Shown: positions 17,328 to 53,288 of the stretch, piece after piece
Layout of the letters: each line of letters starts with the position of its first letter
How positions within the stretch are numbered: position 1 is the stretch's first letter
Assembly (NCBI RefSeq): GCF_964340395.1
Contig: NC_135549.1
Span: 9,433,342-9,497,341, forward strand
Origin: Glandiceps talaboti
Lineage: Eukaryota > Hemichordata > Enteropneusta > Spengelidae
DNA: 64,000 nt
Direction of reading: 5' to 3'
Made by a program: the position numbers and the translations under genes
Notes under the pieces: generated by a model
Seen by the model: only the letters and a program-made list of their open reading frames with translations
Database searches by the model: none
Told to the model about the DNA's origin: nothing

Positions 17328-18810
17328 ATAACGCGAATCGCAACTAATAATGTCATATTCTTTTCAAAACAATTATTTACAAAGGATCCTAGTTTTGTGG
17401 GGTTGAGAGTGAACAAGACCTTTTCCAGTTTGAGTGACACTATGGCAAAGTTTGAGATGGATTTAATTGGTTTATTACGATGTCTTTAAAAGGATGGTTA
17501 TTACAATTATTTTAGTTGGTTAGTGACGGTTATCATAATGTGGTAACATATTAGGAGTTATCTATTTTTTAGTATATTTTGTCGGTTTCAGAGCTGTTTC
17601 AACCTTATCGGGTTTCCATCTACACAACCGACCAAACCAGATTTTATAATTTCATATCAAGTTGTATTTTCTTCAATTTTACTTTATCTTCTGAGAAATG
17701 ATGTACAGTACTTGAACAGAAACAAGATTCCTCTAAGTTCTAAAATAGCTAATGCTATGATAATTAAACCTTGTGTAACATTTTAATCTGAATGAGTACA
17801 AATAATAACATTTTCAAAGGCGAATCAACCTTTGCCACCATTGAACCTTATACTTGCTGTCAGCATCAACACTGTCATTGAAAAGCCAATGGTTTAATCC
17901 CAGGTTCTCGTATCTAATCAGTGGAACTATACAGGATTAGATAGGATGAGTCTATTTTTCAGAACCAATGTGTGTTACAGCTTTGAAAGACAACTTTTCT
18001 TCTCATCCATATTTTAATCCAAATCCAAATCGGGGCTCTATTAATTTCTCAAACAGTATTGATGTATGTATTTGTTCCCATGACCAGCGCCATAAGGCTG
18101 CCACTTACAGATGAGTAACAAAAATCAACTTCATTTAAATACTATAAAACACAACAACAAACGAAACGGTTACACAAAAACACACTAAAACCACGACTGA
18201 ATAAAAAGCTGACAAATTAATTAACCGCTTATACATGGACACATTTCATTAAAACATAAAATTCTCTAACTGCACTATTTACATGATTAAGATTCTTAAG
18301 TACGACCGATAAAACTTGTTTTGTAAGATCGACCCTACTGGAGGATAGTATTAAAGGAATATTCATACGCAAAAAGTTGCCATGGAATATTTCTGGAAGA
18401 GTGTAAATAAAGAAACATTGTTTACGGTGGGAAATTGCATATTTAAACTCGCTTAGGAAACGCATGTGACTTTAAAGGTGGTACATCATTCTATCAATTT
18501 TCAGCTGAAGAATACCACATAAGATTTTTTGTAAAATATATTCATAATCGTAGGACGTGGACCTTTCCAGGCTCACAAAATCTTCATCGCATGTGTCTTT
18601 TTTAATATGCAACAATTAAAAAAAAGTTTTTAGGGTATTTTATATCTATCACCTTCCACACACCAGTTATACGGAATATGTTAAAGTTAATATTTATGGA
18701 ATAGTTCAAAAACTATATGATGATCCTTGGTAGAATGACAACTGTGTATAATGGTCAACTGACAAAAGCCTGTGATAGGCCGATGTGCACAGGTACAGCT
18801 ACATTTGTTT
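17328..18810. other. Convergent 3' flanks
   Basis: This 1.5-kb gap separates the stop codons of the sulfotransferase (plus) and the receptor kinase (minus). It should hold both 3' UTRs. For the kinase, ATTAAA on the minus strand at 18601-18606 lies about 205 nt past the stop. Nothing else is recognisable. Confidence 0.4.
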
Positions 18811-40945
<22,135 letters not shown>

Positions 40946-42821
40946 AACTTTTATGGCTAAGCTCGTAGCTTCACTTATTTCCTGTTACTGTAGTTTTCTT
41001 ACACGAGTTCCTTGTTCTATTTAGTATGAACGATTGAGCACTTCTGCCTCGTTTACCCAATCTCTTTACAAATGCTAACAATACACCCAGCTTGTTACAT
41101 ATTATACTTTTCACTTACAATTGAGCATGCGCACTGGGCTCCTAGGTTGTTGATAACACACATGAGGCAATGACGACTTGCGTATTTAAATTCCATTTCC
41201 AGCGATTCGTAGTAAAGCTTATTTATCAGCAGTCATGAAGAGTCCATAATCACAATATTATTCGTCTAATCTGGTTTCTCGGTTGCTATGGGTGTGATCA
41301 TGGCTGTTTGGCATAATGGAAGATTCACTTGACAAGCTGCCACTGCCCCTATTAATTTGGCTAAAATCAAAGTGGTTTGCCTACTGCTAGGGGTATAGCC
41401 ATGGTTGCTGGGCATGAATGCGTTACAATTAGTAGAAAGGTATTCATCTGCTTATGTCATTAATTTAGTAAACGTCTATAGTTTGGCTGTGTGCCAAAGG
41501 GTGTAGTTATGCATGATTGTGTTAATGTTTTGGAAGATATTCACTTGTCGTACATTGACTAAATATCACATTAATTTGCCTGTTGCTATATATGTGCATG
41601 TTCATACTTGTGTGAAACACCGACGTCAGTTGCCTATAAATTACGAGACTGATAGAAAATTATTTGTAAATTATGTGACTGTTATTTCAAGTCAATCGGG
41701 TGGACAGGAGAAAGTTCGAATATCCATGACGTTTGATGCATAAATCACTTTGCACTATGGCCTGAACCTATTTATTCTACACGACGACCATGACCAATTA
41801 CAATACGGCAACAGGAAATGTCTTGAGCAACAACGTACACTGGTCGTGTGTTCAATAAAGCGTAAATCCATTACACGAGCTGAAGAAGATACGCTGTCGC
41901 TGTGTGACGTGTCCCAAAAATGATTATTGGTATTGTAAACAAGTTTGTTTTGTTTTCATGACAGTTTTGGTGTACAACAACTGGTACCAGATAGTATTGA
42001 ACACTAGAGGGCGTCTGTTATTGAGATGACTACATTACTTTGGACACTCTGAATTGTACGGTAATAAAAAATAAATTAAAAATAAATAAATCAATGTCAC
42101 CAGCTTGTGAGGCAAATGACCATTTCAACCAAAGTAGCCATGACAATGAACTTTTCTTTTGTCATCGGAAGTATATATTAAGGAGACATGGGCCAACTTC
42201 AGACACAATTTTACATACATGTATTTATGTTGAGTTTTGCAAAGAGCAAATTTCCATAATTATAGCATGCAAAGGTTCAGTGCATGTCTATTTTTTTTAC
42301 GATCCTGGTGTCAGTGGCACTTTTTGGGTACATCCAAAAGAGTACCTCATCGAGGCGTCTGTTTAGATCCTACTGCAAAAGTATGCTGTTGGAAAATAAT
42401 ATATTGCCGAAAAGCTTGTGAGTGATATCGTGAACACCATAAAAGTATATGTCCATGTAATGCCAAGGACTTTAGACAAACTCACAACTACATGTAATAC
42501 ATTGCAAAGTTACAAATAATTTAAATAATTTATACATGAATAATAATGAATCAATTAATTGCAGTGTAATCAGTTGTGTTGCAATGCAATTGGCATGAAA
42601 ATAGGTTCTCAGGTAGTTTTATTTCCACTTCTCATTTATGGTACATGTGTGTTTAAGTCTTTTCTGGTATTGTCAATTTCACCAGTCTTCTGTGCAAGTG
42701 TGCGTGTCACACTACTTCGTGCTAATTCTTTGGATAGAACAACAATTGTATTTAGAGACAACACTTCATATATGCCAACACATTCCAATGAAAAAGAGAT
42801 GTATGTATGTATGTATGTATG

Positions 42822-42902
<81 letters not shown>

Positions 42903-44740
42903 ATGTATGTATGTATGTATGTATGTATGTATGTATGGTACGCACACACGACGGACCAGGCTGAAATGAATGAAATAAAATAAGAATTTTTATTTGATGT
43001 GCACGTGTTTATTGCAATGAACAACCATGTAATCTGTTCAAAAGTATAGACCATTCACCAGGTTGGTTTCATGATATATAAAAGTTATTTTATCACAAGC
43101 AGGAAATGTTACCTCGTCCAAATATTTCGTCTAGACTCGATTGACTTCTACAGTACTCTTAGTCTTGACTATAACTTAGAGAGGCCCTGGAGCGGACTAT
43201 TTGTGCCAGTGTGAAGCCCCTATCATGAATGTTTTCAAAATGTATTCAAAAGTAAATACCATAACTAAATATTGAATGATTTGAAAATCATGTTAGCAGC
43301 ATATTACCAACAATATGTAAACCTGAAAACAGGTCAGGCTATGTGTATATCTACACTTTGAAAGCCTTGACTTAGTATCCTTTCTATATTCGACGTAATA
43401 ATACAGATAAACGTAAAAGGATTGTAAGAGGGCGATATACGTCATATAGGGTATGTATTCACTGTAAGGGGGAACTTTTCTTTAAACACACAGTCGTTGG
43501 TGGCGCTGTCTAAGTCTCATGGTACAGCCATCAATCTGATACTGACAAACTGATAATGTAAAATGTTTATAGAGACCAAAAGTGGTCGGATTTTGCCTGA
43601 ACGCAGACTTACTTCGATCGCCATGATTCTCCTAGGCCACTAGTTATCCCCCGCATTATTGCTCGAAGGGTGATACTACGCCTACATTCGATTCCCTTAC
43701 TGCATACGTGCGCACGTGCGGCCGTCTGTCCGTTTGCACCTGTATCTCTAATATGAAAAGGCCAAATTCATTCAAACAACGTACAAAGATGATGTGTCCA
43801 TGTTATTGAAGCCGTAAATGCTTGCTTTGCCTATTTTCCAAATTTGAAAGAATGGTGGCCTGTTTGTAGTAAAAATAAAGTTTTTGGCACAAATCTTAGC
43901 AAATGAGAACGCATAGAGACTCCATATGATCTATATTGGTATCAGTATATCAACTTATTCAAGTTTTCCCCAATTCCAATTCCAATAGATTCAACGTGCC
44001 ATTTGGGAAGTGTTTATATTAACTACAAGGTGGGTAATCTATTACTTTGTTTTGTTTTCCGATCACGGCCACTTAAATATGATGTTAAAGAAAGTGGAAA
44101 TGCTGATGGTTATTACACCTGTGCAATCCACGACTTGTCAGGTTTAATTTTGATCCCCAAAATACATCGGCATAAATATTCTGGTAGTGGAAATGTGTCA
44201 TTTAATTATATCTGTGTAAATCCGTGTCTTAATCATGGTTTTAATTCTTTACCTCTACAAACACACGTAAATAACTGTAAAATAACCTCATAAAAATACA
44301 ATCGATTAAATTGGTAGGTCATTAAAATAAACATTTTGCGTGAAAAGCTTAAAAAGTTACCTTTGGGCCTTACAGGTGAAGGAAATAAAAGAAATGGCCG
44401 AGCTCAGGCAAGGTGTCACTTATTTGTGCAATAAATGCATACTGGAGAATTTATATCGTATTTCAGGGTTTTTTTTTATGTTGTGAATATGTAAACAAAA
44501 ATCGTAGACTTCAATGATATAAATATGCAGGATATTTCAAAATTGGCATTCAACTGACACAAATATGACAGATTTGACGTCACAGTAAACACTCAGATTT
44601 CATACATTTATGAATACCGAGAGACATAAAAATATAGCGATTGGATGAAGTATATTGAAAACTATGTATATGTAAGACTTCATTCAGTTCTATCGACTAT
44701 CTGATGTCAAATTACTGTATTTTGCTTGGTCAGTGACATG
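40946..44740. other. No gene seen; upstream flank of the receptor kinase
   Basis: The first kilobase is the 5' flank of the minus-strand receptor gene. I see no TATA box at a fitting distance. The rest has short open frames without domains, and a compound GTAT/GT microsatellite at 42801-42938. Near 43700-43830 is a GC-rich patch (CGTGCGGCCGTCTGTCCG) that looks like the head of a degenerate dispersed repeat. Confidence 0.45.
42801..42938. repeat. (GTAT)n(GT)n(GTAT)n microsatellite
   Basis: GTAT repeats flank a central GT run of about 55 bases. All frames are low-complexity. Confidence 0.95.
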
Positions 44741-44859
44741 TTAGACTAGAATACTAAACTGGTTCAGTAAATTACGTCTTAAAAACTTAATTACTGTGTT
44801 AAAGTAATAGAAATTTTTAAAAACGTAATTTACTGTACCAGTTTAGAATTCTAGACTAG
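44741..44859. mobile_element. Hairpin MITE, TAGACTAGAATTCTAAACTGG-type ends
   Basis: TAGACTAGAATACTAAACTG with GTTCAGTAAATTACGT on the left is mirrored by ACGTAATTTACTGTACCAGT with TTAGAATTCTAGACTA on the right, about 36 bp per arm with three mismatches. The loop is about 47 bp. A solo arm of the same family occurs at 23779-23813. Confidence 0.75.
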
Positions 44860-47800
44860 TGGCGTGTGTACTTGGACCGTTCAAAGATGCAAGTGTTTGT
44901 AGTAGAGCTAGATTGGTCTGTCTGATATTGTAAGTACATGTAAACACGGCAGGTATTCAAACTATTTGCTTTCACTGATTAAAACTGCTACCAGATGGCA
45001 ACGAATGTCACGAACTGTTAAAGGGATACGATTTTAATATATGTAATATTTTCATTCAATTGGGGCAGTACTAGTGGTGATGTTTACCTCTTTCGGACAT
45101 CGTACTCAGCCCGACAAATTCATTTCATCAAAATTTATTTTCTGCTAATTTTCCAGACCAAAATAAGAGAAATAATACAAATAACAGTCTTTTTGTATGG
45201 AAAATGATATCACTATTTTTCATATAAATGGAATCACCCTATGGTTAAGCATTTTATGGGTTATAATTTAGATGAAAATAGCAGTTCTTGTTTGAATGTT
45301 TCGTCGGATGTACATGTAATTAAATTTGTGACCTTCTGTGGTTAATAATTACGGAAGTCATATTGATGTTGACAAGTTATTATTAAAAGTGGCTAGTTAT
45401 TTCGTATTTAATTACATTTATGAAAGTCATTAATATGCAAATGGTGCATGATTCGAATACAATTGTTTGAATTAAAATTCCTGATGTTCATATATTAAAA
45501 TAGTTTATAGAAATTGATATTTTCAACTATTCATATGCATGTCATTTGAGGCCAGCGTTTATTTTGAATCATTCGAACAGGCAGAATATTTCCAGAAAAG
45601 TACATCAGTACTTTGATCATGTTGATTGGAAACGCACCGTGAATATGTAGGAAGACAATCCGCTCCTTGTCCGATCGCAACGACGGCATCAATCACCCGT
45701 GTCACGTGAGCCAGCTATTTCAAACGACCTCGCCAGATGGAGAGGTCAAACCGAGTGAAATTAATCTGGAGATATAAGATTTAACTTTGCACTATTTTTG
45801 GCTTGTGTATCACTAAAGTCATTTAATTTTCACAAATCATGACCTCACTTCGTATAACTTGTCGTCGTAACATGATATCTAGTCAGCAAGGAAATATGTA
45901 TATTCATCATAGATCTATAGGTAGAAAGTCTCATAGACATTTAACTCGTAAGTTGAAAAAATCATGGTGTCACTGTAGGTTGTGAACTTATCAAAGGGAG
46001 TACTCAGTACCACTAAGTGGATATTTACATACGTGTATGTATGTGTACTGAATGTATATATTACTCATTTCAGCATTGCCTGTGACATAAAACATACATC
46101 TGCCGAGAATTGAAGAAATTAAAATAATCCAAAATAAAATAATAATAAAATAACATAGAACTGAATTGTAATATATTTTAAGCATGTTTTTGAATGTTAC
46201 TAGCAGAACGAAATCAATGTCATGAACAATTATAATTAAGTGAAATTTCGAATTCTGAGATTCCAAGCTTCCTGTTTGCTTTTACGAGTTTGACAATGAG
46301 TCGTGTCTCTGGGGTCATTCACAATGACTTGAAAACAGTAAATATGTATTAACCAAATCAAAGAAGTCCTTGTAAGTAATCTAAGGTAATAATAACTGTA
46401 GCCCTTCGCCTTCGTATTTTCCTTGATCATGTGACTTCACGTGATCATTTTGGGGTTACCTCATTTCAAATTTTTAGTCCCCAACGAGCGAAGCCCGGAG
46501 GGAACTACTACGTTGCGTCCCGTCGGTCCATGCGTCCCTTTTTACCTCATATGCACTTTGTTTCACAAACTTCGCAATTGTGGTCGAATGGCGGCCATGT
46601 TTGTCGCAAAAAAAATTAAGATTTTGATTGAGACCTCATTTGAGTGTCTACAGCCATATTATTATGATGCGCTTTTCAATGAGACTTTGACATTGACCCC
46701 TATTTCAAGGTCAAATGACCAAAAATGTTCAAAATGTATATGTACATATGTGACATGCATGGACCTATTTCAAGCAAGCCTGGCACACATGTCAGATATA
46801 GTTAGTCCACATATACGCATCACGTTGTTTCGCGACCTTCACAATCATGACCGAATGGCGTCCACATTTGTCACAATAAAACAGATTTTGCTCACTAACT
46901 CTAGAAGCTTAATAGTTAGCGACCTCATTTGAGTGTCTACACCCATGCCATCCATTTGGAGTTTTCTAATGAGACCTTCACATTTGACCTTGATCCTATG
47001 TTCAAGTTCAAATAACCACAAGTGTTCAAAGTGTATACAACACACATCTGACATGCATGTACTGAATTCAAGAGTACTATATATTACACATCTTTTCATT
47101 TACTCCCTTGTCACCATTTTACTTTCTTCAAGTCGTATGCTTCTTCAAAATGACTTTAACACTAAGGAATTTGGTCAGTTACCAATGTGTGGTAGGATCT
47201 AGTACAACACCATCAGGACTGTGCACTATAGTACCATATGGGTTGAACATTGTGACACATGCCAATTACAACCAAACCTGGCACAAATGTCAGATACTGC
47301 TGTTCCTTATGTACATCATTTTATTTGGCGACCTTCACCATAGTTTAACTTAATCACCATATTATTTGTCATAAAATTCAGACTTTGAATTAGTAAGTTG
47401 AAATGGTGGGGGAGTATATGTGTTCGACGAAGACTTGTTGTATTATGCATTGCGGTAAACACGGAAACCTTCGGACAGAAACTGGAGTAAAACTCGAATA
47501 AATGCTGAAACACTTTCCCTCTAAACTTTGATGTAAAATCGATTGTGATAATATATACATATAATCAATTTTCCGAAATGAGCAAATCCCAAAATAGGTG
47601 AGCGGGTGTTTTACGTTAACGTTAATTTTTTTTATCAATCACTGCATAAACTATAAACTATAAAGTCGTTCAGTGATACGTATGCTACCTTTAGTCACAG
47701 ATAAGGAAAAGCCTTTTTCCTTGTCTGTGCTTTAGTCAGATATTTTATTTCAGACCCATACCGAAAGCGACATTGGTTTACCTCCAGAGGTTATCTATGG

Positions 47801-48771
47801 CTTCGAATCTCTTTTCACCGGAGTGAGGACAGGTCGCGAGAATGGGAGCCATGGATAGCCTCTAGACTAAATTGATATATGTATCAACAAATTACGACAT
47901 GAGAAATTCAGGCGACCGCTTTCCAATTCATTTGCTAATTTAACGTTACATGTTTGCGAGTTACATCAGATGTACCGTGACCATTCTAAGACGATTCAAG
48001 CAAAATAAATAACTTAAAAGCATGAATTCTAGATTAGCCAACATTGGGGAAGCAAAAAAAAAGGAACTTTAAAAATAAATGAACTGTCAGTCGTCCTTGA
48101 AGATATGATTGAAATTCAAATTACAAAATACCTACAGATCTATAGCTACTGACACTGTAAATATTAAATTTTATTTCGAGGAATGACAAACTATGCGGAA
48201 TTCCATTTCCTAGTTGACTCATACTGAGATTACTTTACAATTGAGGAAAAAAATCACCTAATTCAAAGACGCTCTTATAACAGGTATATAGGGATCATTA
48301 AGGTTTATTTTTCAATGACTTGCTCTCTTTTATTATTTTCCTGTGTGCTGTGATACACATACGACATGTCAGTTGTTTTAATGAGTTTATATTCAGACGA
48401 CGTGCAGGAGTACGTGTAATCCGATCATAAAACATCAAGGCTGAAGTGTTTATGATAATAAGTTCACTGCTATTCTCCTGACAAATTACTGCATTTCTTT
48501 TAACTCCAAATCCATCATTTTAACAAATTTTGACCCCGTTACTAGTGAAGGCCAATCATTGATATTTCGCAGCAGACTTTGACATACGAGAGCTCGTTTT
48601 ACATATCATTCGTTATTAATGAAACCTGAACTACTTACTGACTAGTTATGCTAAAATGTGCACATTCAGCAGTCGGCTTGTCTCAGTGGGGTATATTTGA
48701 TAGCAATATGGGAGTGATCACACCACCCCAATTAGTTATACGACCAAACTTTACACACCCACAAGTTTTAA
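44860..48771. other. No gene seen; old repeats
   Basis: AT-rich DNA. Besides repeat C (46440-47395), an imperfect inverted repeat lies at about 47782-47866 (GAGGTTATCTATGGCTTC against GAGCCATGGATAGCCTC). Nothing resembles an exon. Confidence 0.45.
46440..47395. repeat. Dispersed repeat C, degenerate tandem units
   Basis: It starts with a GC-rich head (CCCAACGAGCGAAGCCCGGA, then TACGTTGCGTCCCGTCGGTC). Three degenerate units follow that share the order GCGACCTTCACAATCATGAC..GAATGGCG..TTTGTC, GACCTCATTTGAGTGTCTAC, AATGAGAC, CAAGTTCAAATAACCA and TGACATGCATG. The 163-codon open frame across it has no protein-like features. Confidence 0.6.
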
Positions 48772-49300
48772 ACCTGCACTAGCTGCAACTGGGATATTCT
48801 TTTTTTCATCATCAAATAATCAAAGTTATATTAATTAAAAAAATTGGTCAATTATTTATAAAAAGACATTGTATCGGTGAGTTAGTGGCTGTAGGTAGTC
48901 TAGTGACAAGTTTAAATCTCGAGTGAAAGCTGGATTTTGAATCTGTCACCATGTTAAAACTGTACTGGTGTAACTGGAGTATCATACATGTATTTGGACA
49001 CAATATATTCACAGAAGATTTTTGTCGAAATACCAGTAATTAGACATTGTACATGTTAAACAGCGGTCTATAGTATTCATAAGCAATACTGAAACGGGTT
49101 GAAATCGTGATCACCGTTGAGGGCGCTGATTTTTTAGTGTGGACCCAAAAATCAATTTGATTTGATTTGATTTGATTTGATTTGATTTATCGTGTATATA
49201 GCTACAAAAACTCCGTTTACCTACAAGTGATTCAATACTAGTAAGTTTATTGTATCTCATAAAAGATTTTAATTTTTTTCCAGTTGCAGCTAGTGCAGCT
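48772..49300. mobile_element. MITE, CCTGCACTAGCTGCAACTGG ends, TTAA/TTTAAA duplication
   Basis: The left end CCTGCACTAGCTGCAACTGG (48773) and the right end CCAGTTGCAGCTAGTGCAGC (to 49299) match in 19 of 20 positions. TTTAAA flanks both sides (48767-48772 and 49300-49305). Read as TTAA with an extra A/T it fits piggyBac-type duplication; TTTAAA cannot be excluded. The interior includes a (TTTGA)n run at 49158-49188 after GGACCCAAAAATCAATTTGA. No open frame. A shorter relative is at 38256-38518. Confidence 0.8.
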
Positions 49301-49360
49301 TTAAATAAATAAATTAGGGTAATGACTTTCTTCCGAACGTATATCAGGTTCGATGATATT

Positions 49361-49455
49361 CCACAGGCACTTGAATCAATCTGTATGATTTTTTTTTAAA
49401 TGTGTAGTTTTTACTATACTTTAAAAAATTCACACATTAATTTAAGTGCCTGTGG
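49361..49455. mobile_element. Small MITE with CCACAGGCACTTGAA ends
   Basis: CCACAGGCACTTGAAT on the left mirrors TTTAAGTGCCTGTGG on the right; total 95 bp with a T-rich/A-rich interior. Flanks GATATT and TATATT could be an imperfect duplication. The ends match the foldback element at 1429-2180. Confidence 0.7.
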
Positions 49456-51080
49456 TATATTCACTAAATGTGCGTACTTGCGTACTTTTGTCGTCATTTG
49501 CATCAAACCGCGTGCAATGAACTTAATGAGATTCTTACCAAGTTAGAATATGGCCGGCCATCTAGATATGTAGATCCTGTTTTTTAAAAAGACGTATTTA
49601 AGCTATTTCTTTCTGTGGGTTAGGTTCCTGCTGTTAAATAAAAACAATACACTATAGAAAGTTACAATTCCGGTGATGTGATGATGATACTATGACCAGG
49701 CCTGCGGTCTGGCGTGACATTTTTGGTCTGATGGTTTGGTATTTGGGTTACGATTTAAGACTCCATGACAGTTCTATTTACCCCACATACAGTATTAGAA
49801 CTAGGACCCATTCAGTATAGTTTGTCAACGTTCGTGTCCAATTGTGTCATCAAGATTTTCAACTTAAACTTTGGGAAACTGTCTTTTACTTGTACTGCAC
49901 CCAACACACAAACAACAAAACACCTCTCTCCCCTACACTCATCAACATAGTTTACAGCAAACACAAAAACTCTTAAATATAACCTTCACAAACTCCTATT
50001 CTGCTTAGATTCATTTCACAATGTAGGCTTACATGTCACTGGTTTTAGCACGATGTTCATGAAATATCTAAGAAGTGATGTTTTCTCCTGGGTTTGCCGC
50101 CTTCAACGCGGAGACAAGAAATATCGAAAATTGTGAAAACAAATTCAAAGTATCTATACAATCGTACAAATTAAATTTGCGCGATACGAGTAGATTTTTT
50201 TTTAAATATTTATTTTTACAATTTTATTTTAGGTCAGTGTTAACCTACTTGCGCTCAAGCGAGTATTCGATTGGTCAATACCATCATCACATTCAGGCCC
50301 AACCTTTTAACGTTGAGGGCGTGGTTTAACACGCCATATACGGTGATTGATGAGCCAGAATGTCGTCATCATCGGCTGATCTGGTCTCCCATCAAACTGT
50401 GCACGTCTGATTCACCAGAGTTGACTGGCCTTGAAATGAAAGAGGAAACGTGCAGCTGTCAAAGTAATCACGGGGAAAATACACAAGGAATTAAAACGTT
50501 ATGAACATTTGCCAACAGGAAGGAAGTGACATCGAAGTTCGTGTTAATTACAAGTGAATTTTACCCAAAGGGACTGCAATAATATGTTTTATACATAACG
50601 CGTGTTGCAATGTTACCCCATGGGAGTTGACAGTCTTCGTGGTTAACCTTGTGACATTAAAATGTTCGGTGACACGTGAATAACATAGTATTTATCTTGC
50701 CTTATATCATTTACTATCACGTAGGTATGACAGTAAATAGCATTCTGTTATTACATGATTTTATCGATCAAGTTTTGATCTACTAGGCAGTTACTTCTAA
50801 TTAGGGGCGGGTAGAATTGATTACAGCTTTGATCTCAGTGCTCACACGTTTTTGTAAACTAGTAATCAAAATTGATAATAGGTGATAGCACTGCATTGCA
50901 ACGAAACGAACACAAGTGATAACATCGATCGTTTGGTTGGTTGTTGGATTCAAACAGCTACCATGACTGACAGCTCTATCCCATACAGAATTTAGATATG
51001 CGATATTATAGGCCTTCGATTTAAAAACAACATATTTGTATTTCTGATCAAAAATTTATAAAACAATAAAATCTATTTAA

Positions 51081-51125
<45 letters not shown>

Positions 51126-51368
51126 GGGGTGATATTCATTGTGGGGGTCAACTCTTAACTGGTATCTGTCACTCGAACTCTCAGACATTGTATATTCAAT
51201 ATGCAAAATGTAACAGTAAGCTTATTGTTCGTTATCGCCTGTACCCAGTCTGAAAAATATGACAAACATAGATATCGAAAACGTTTTATTTCATGTTGTC
51301 CATAGCTATATCCTGTATATGAAGAAGGGCAAAAAGAATAGTTGGAACCGCCAAATCATGTACCATGA
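49456..51368. other. No gene seen
   Basis: AT-rich DNA with a (GT)n run at about 51084-51123. Open stretches near 50075-50504 carry no recognisable domain. Confidence 0.45.
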
Positions 51369-51591
51369 GTAAACACTGAAGTAAAGCACTTTCTCTATGT
51401 GCTACACTACACGCGTTTATATCATTCATATCAAGTGTAAAAGTATACTATTTCCATTGGTTTATTTACAAGCCTAGCATGTGGCCTTTCTAATGTGGTC
51501 AATTAGCAAATGAAACAGTATATTTTTACACTTGATATGGATACTATAAATAATTGTGGTACATACAGAAAATGCTTTACTTTGGTGTTAT
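51369..51591. mobile_element. Hairpin element with two-part arms
   Basis: Outer arms (AACACTGAAGTAAAGCACTT and its near-complement AATGCTTTACTTTGGTGTTA) enclose inner arms (TTCATATCAAGTGTAAAAGT and TATTTTTACACTTGATATGG). The whole is about 223 bp and non-coding. Confidence 0.65.
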
Positions 51592-53191
51592 GAGTTGTAT
51601 TACGGTTTATACACTGTAGTTTTTGCCGGTTTTCTTTTGTTTTGGGGTCCGCGTTTATAGATGTTCGTCACCTGTGTGGACTGGCTGACTAAAGGCAACG
51701 TTAAATAAATAAATAAATAAATATAAAAATAAAAATTAATAAATACAAAATCAATGTTGCCGATTTCCTGTTTTCAATATAGGAGTGTACAGTTTTAAAG
51801 TAAGCGTGCGTCTCCACTAAAAGGTAATACGACGGGTGGCAGGGCGGTTTGACTGGTTGTCTGTACGTGCCTGACATAAGTATAATAGTGCCGATGCTAC
51901 CAAGCTATTCCGTCTTTGTGTTCACTGTTGTTATTCAGACAAAGCCTTGCTGTAAGACCGGACCATTGGATCTTTGGTTTATGTTTACTGACCCACTTCT
52001 TACCTACAATGTGATCATACAGAGCGTTCGAGACAATGGGTAGCTAGGTATTACAAGAATGGAGTCCTATAAATCTGGTATGAAACCCGACCGACATAAT
52101 AAAACAGCATGTAAAAAGTTAACGCTTTCTCGTACCATTTGCAGGTTTATCGTTTATACATGTATTTGACAGCTTTCCGGTAAATTACAAGCCTTGTGAT
52201 TTATCTAAAAGACCACATATGGAGTTACAAATTGTGCGATATTACCCTACGCTGTTGAAATGCATAGAAGTGTACATTCACGTACTTTATCTGTATACCA
52301 TTATATATGACACTGCTCTGTTTCATTCAGATAATACATTGACATTGCCAATCTTATGTTGATCATCTCATCTGTTATCTAAAAAGTGTTTAGTATCTTT
52401 CATCCCAGAATTGTTTCCTTTTCCCTTTATACGCAGGAATGTGGCAACACAGTCATAGTTATGGTTGATACCGTGACCATCACATAACTCCAATCAACGC
52501 AACGCATTCATTAAAACAATCCCAAAATCATTATTTTTTTTGAAAAATTTATTCTTTAAGAATTGCATAAGATAACGTGGGTTTCAAGCGTATCTCGTTC
52601 TCTCCAACACATTTGGTAATCAACCAATTTCAGCAAAGTAACCAATGACAAAACACATATTAGACATTTAGTAGGCACGTTGTGATATGACGGAGTACTG
52701 CTGCACCGCAGAAGCCTCTGTTGACAATCACTGATATAAAATACGTATATTCAACCTTTGACCTACAAGGTCAGAGGTCATTTGCCGGTGTTAATTGAGA
52801 TGAACGTCAGAATATTTGTGAGGCTTTTTCTTCTAATGAAAGTCCCAAGATACATGGAATTTAATACGCTACAGCGTACATTCTCCAAAGAGCGTTTTAG
52901 CATGCAATATTAGCGATCTTATCGGATATAAGGTCATTTGAAGCTGAGCAGAAAATAGTTAGCATTACTCGTCTGCTTTATACGAGACTGTGTGACGTAG
53001 TTTGCTTAAATAATTTAAAAAAAGGGGTATACAGTATGGTGTTATATGGCAGTGAGTAAAAAATAGAAGATTACCCATCGTTCGACACAGCCTCTCTCTC
53101 AGTTACAACATGATGTCAGTGTTTATGAAATGCCAGTGTAGAAAAAGAAATTCATAGTCGATTCGTTGCATCGCAATCGTCGTCACTTGGG
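51592..53191. other. No gene seen
   Basis: A short AAAT/TAAA run (51700-51750) and otherwise unremarkable AT-rich DNA up to the poly-A signal of the BCH gene. Confidence 0.45.
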
Positions 53192-53197
53192 TTTATT
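53192..53197 (-). promoter_or_regulatory. Poly-A signal AATAAA
   Basis: A canonical AATAAA on the minus strand, about 90 bases past the stop codon of the BCH-domain gene, a normal distance for its 3' end. Confidence 0.6.
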
Positions 53198-53288
53198 TTG
53201 ATTATTGTGAATGGTAGTTAACTCCTCAGCATGTGTCTTTGCGGTCACTGGAATGTCTTCAATCTATTTCCTTCGGTGTTAAGTCAAA

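Noticed and set aside
44003-44293. A 96-codon plus-strand frame
   Set aside because: Contains scattered cysteines but no module spacing, no signal and no neighbouring exons.
46441-46932. A 163-codon open frame
   Set aside because: It lies entirely in degenerate repeat C, and the translated text tracks the repeat units, not a protein family.
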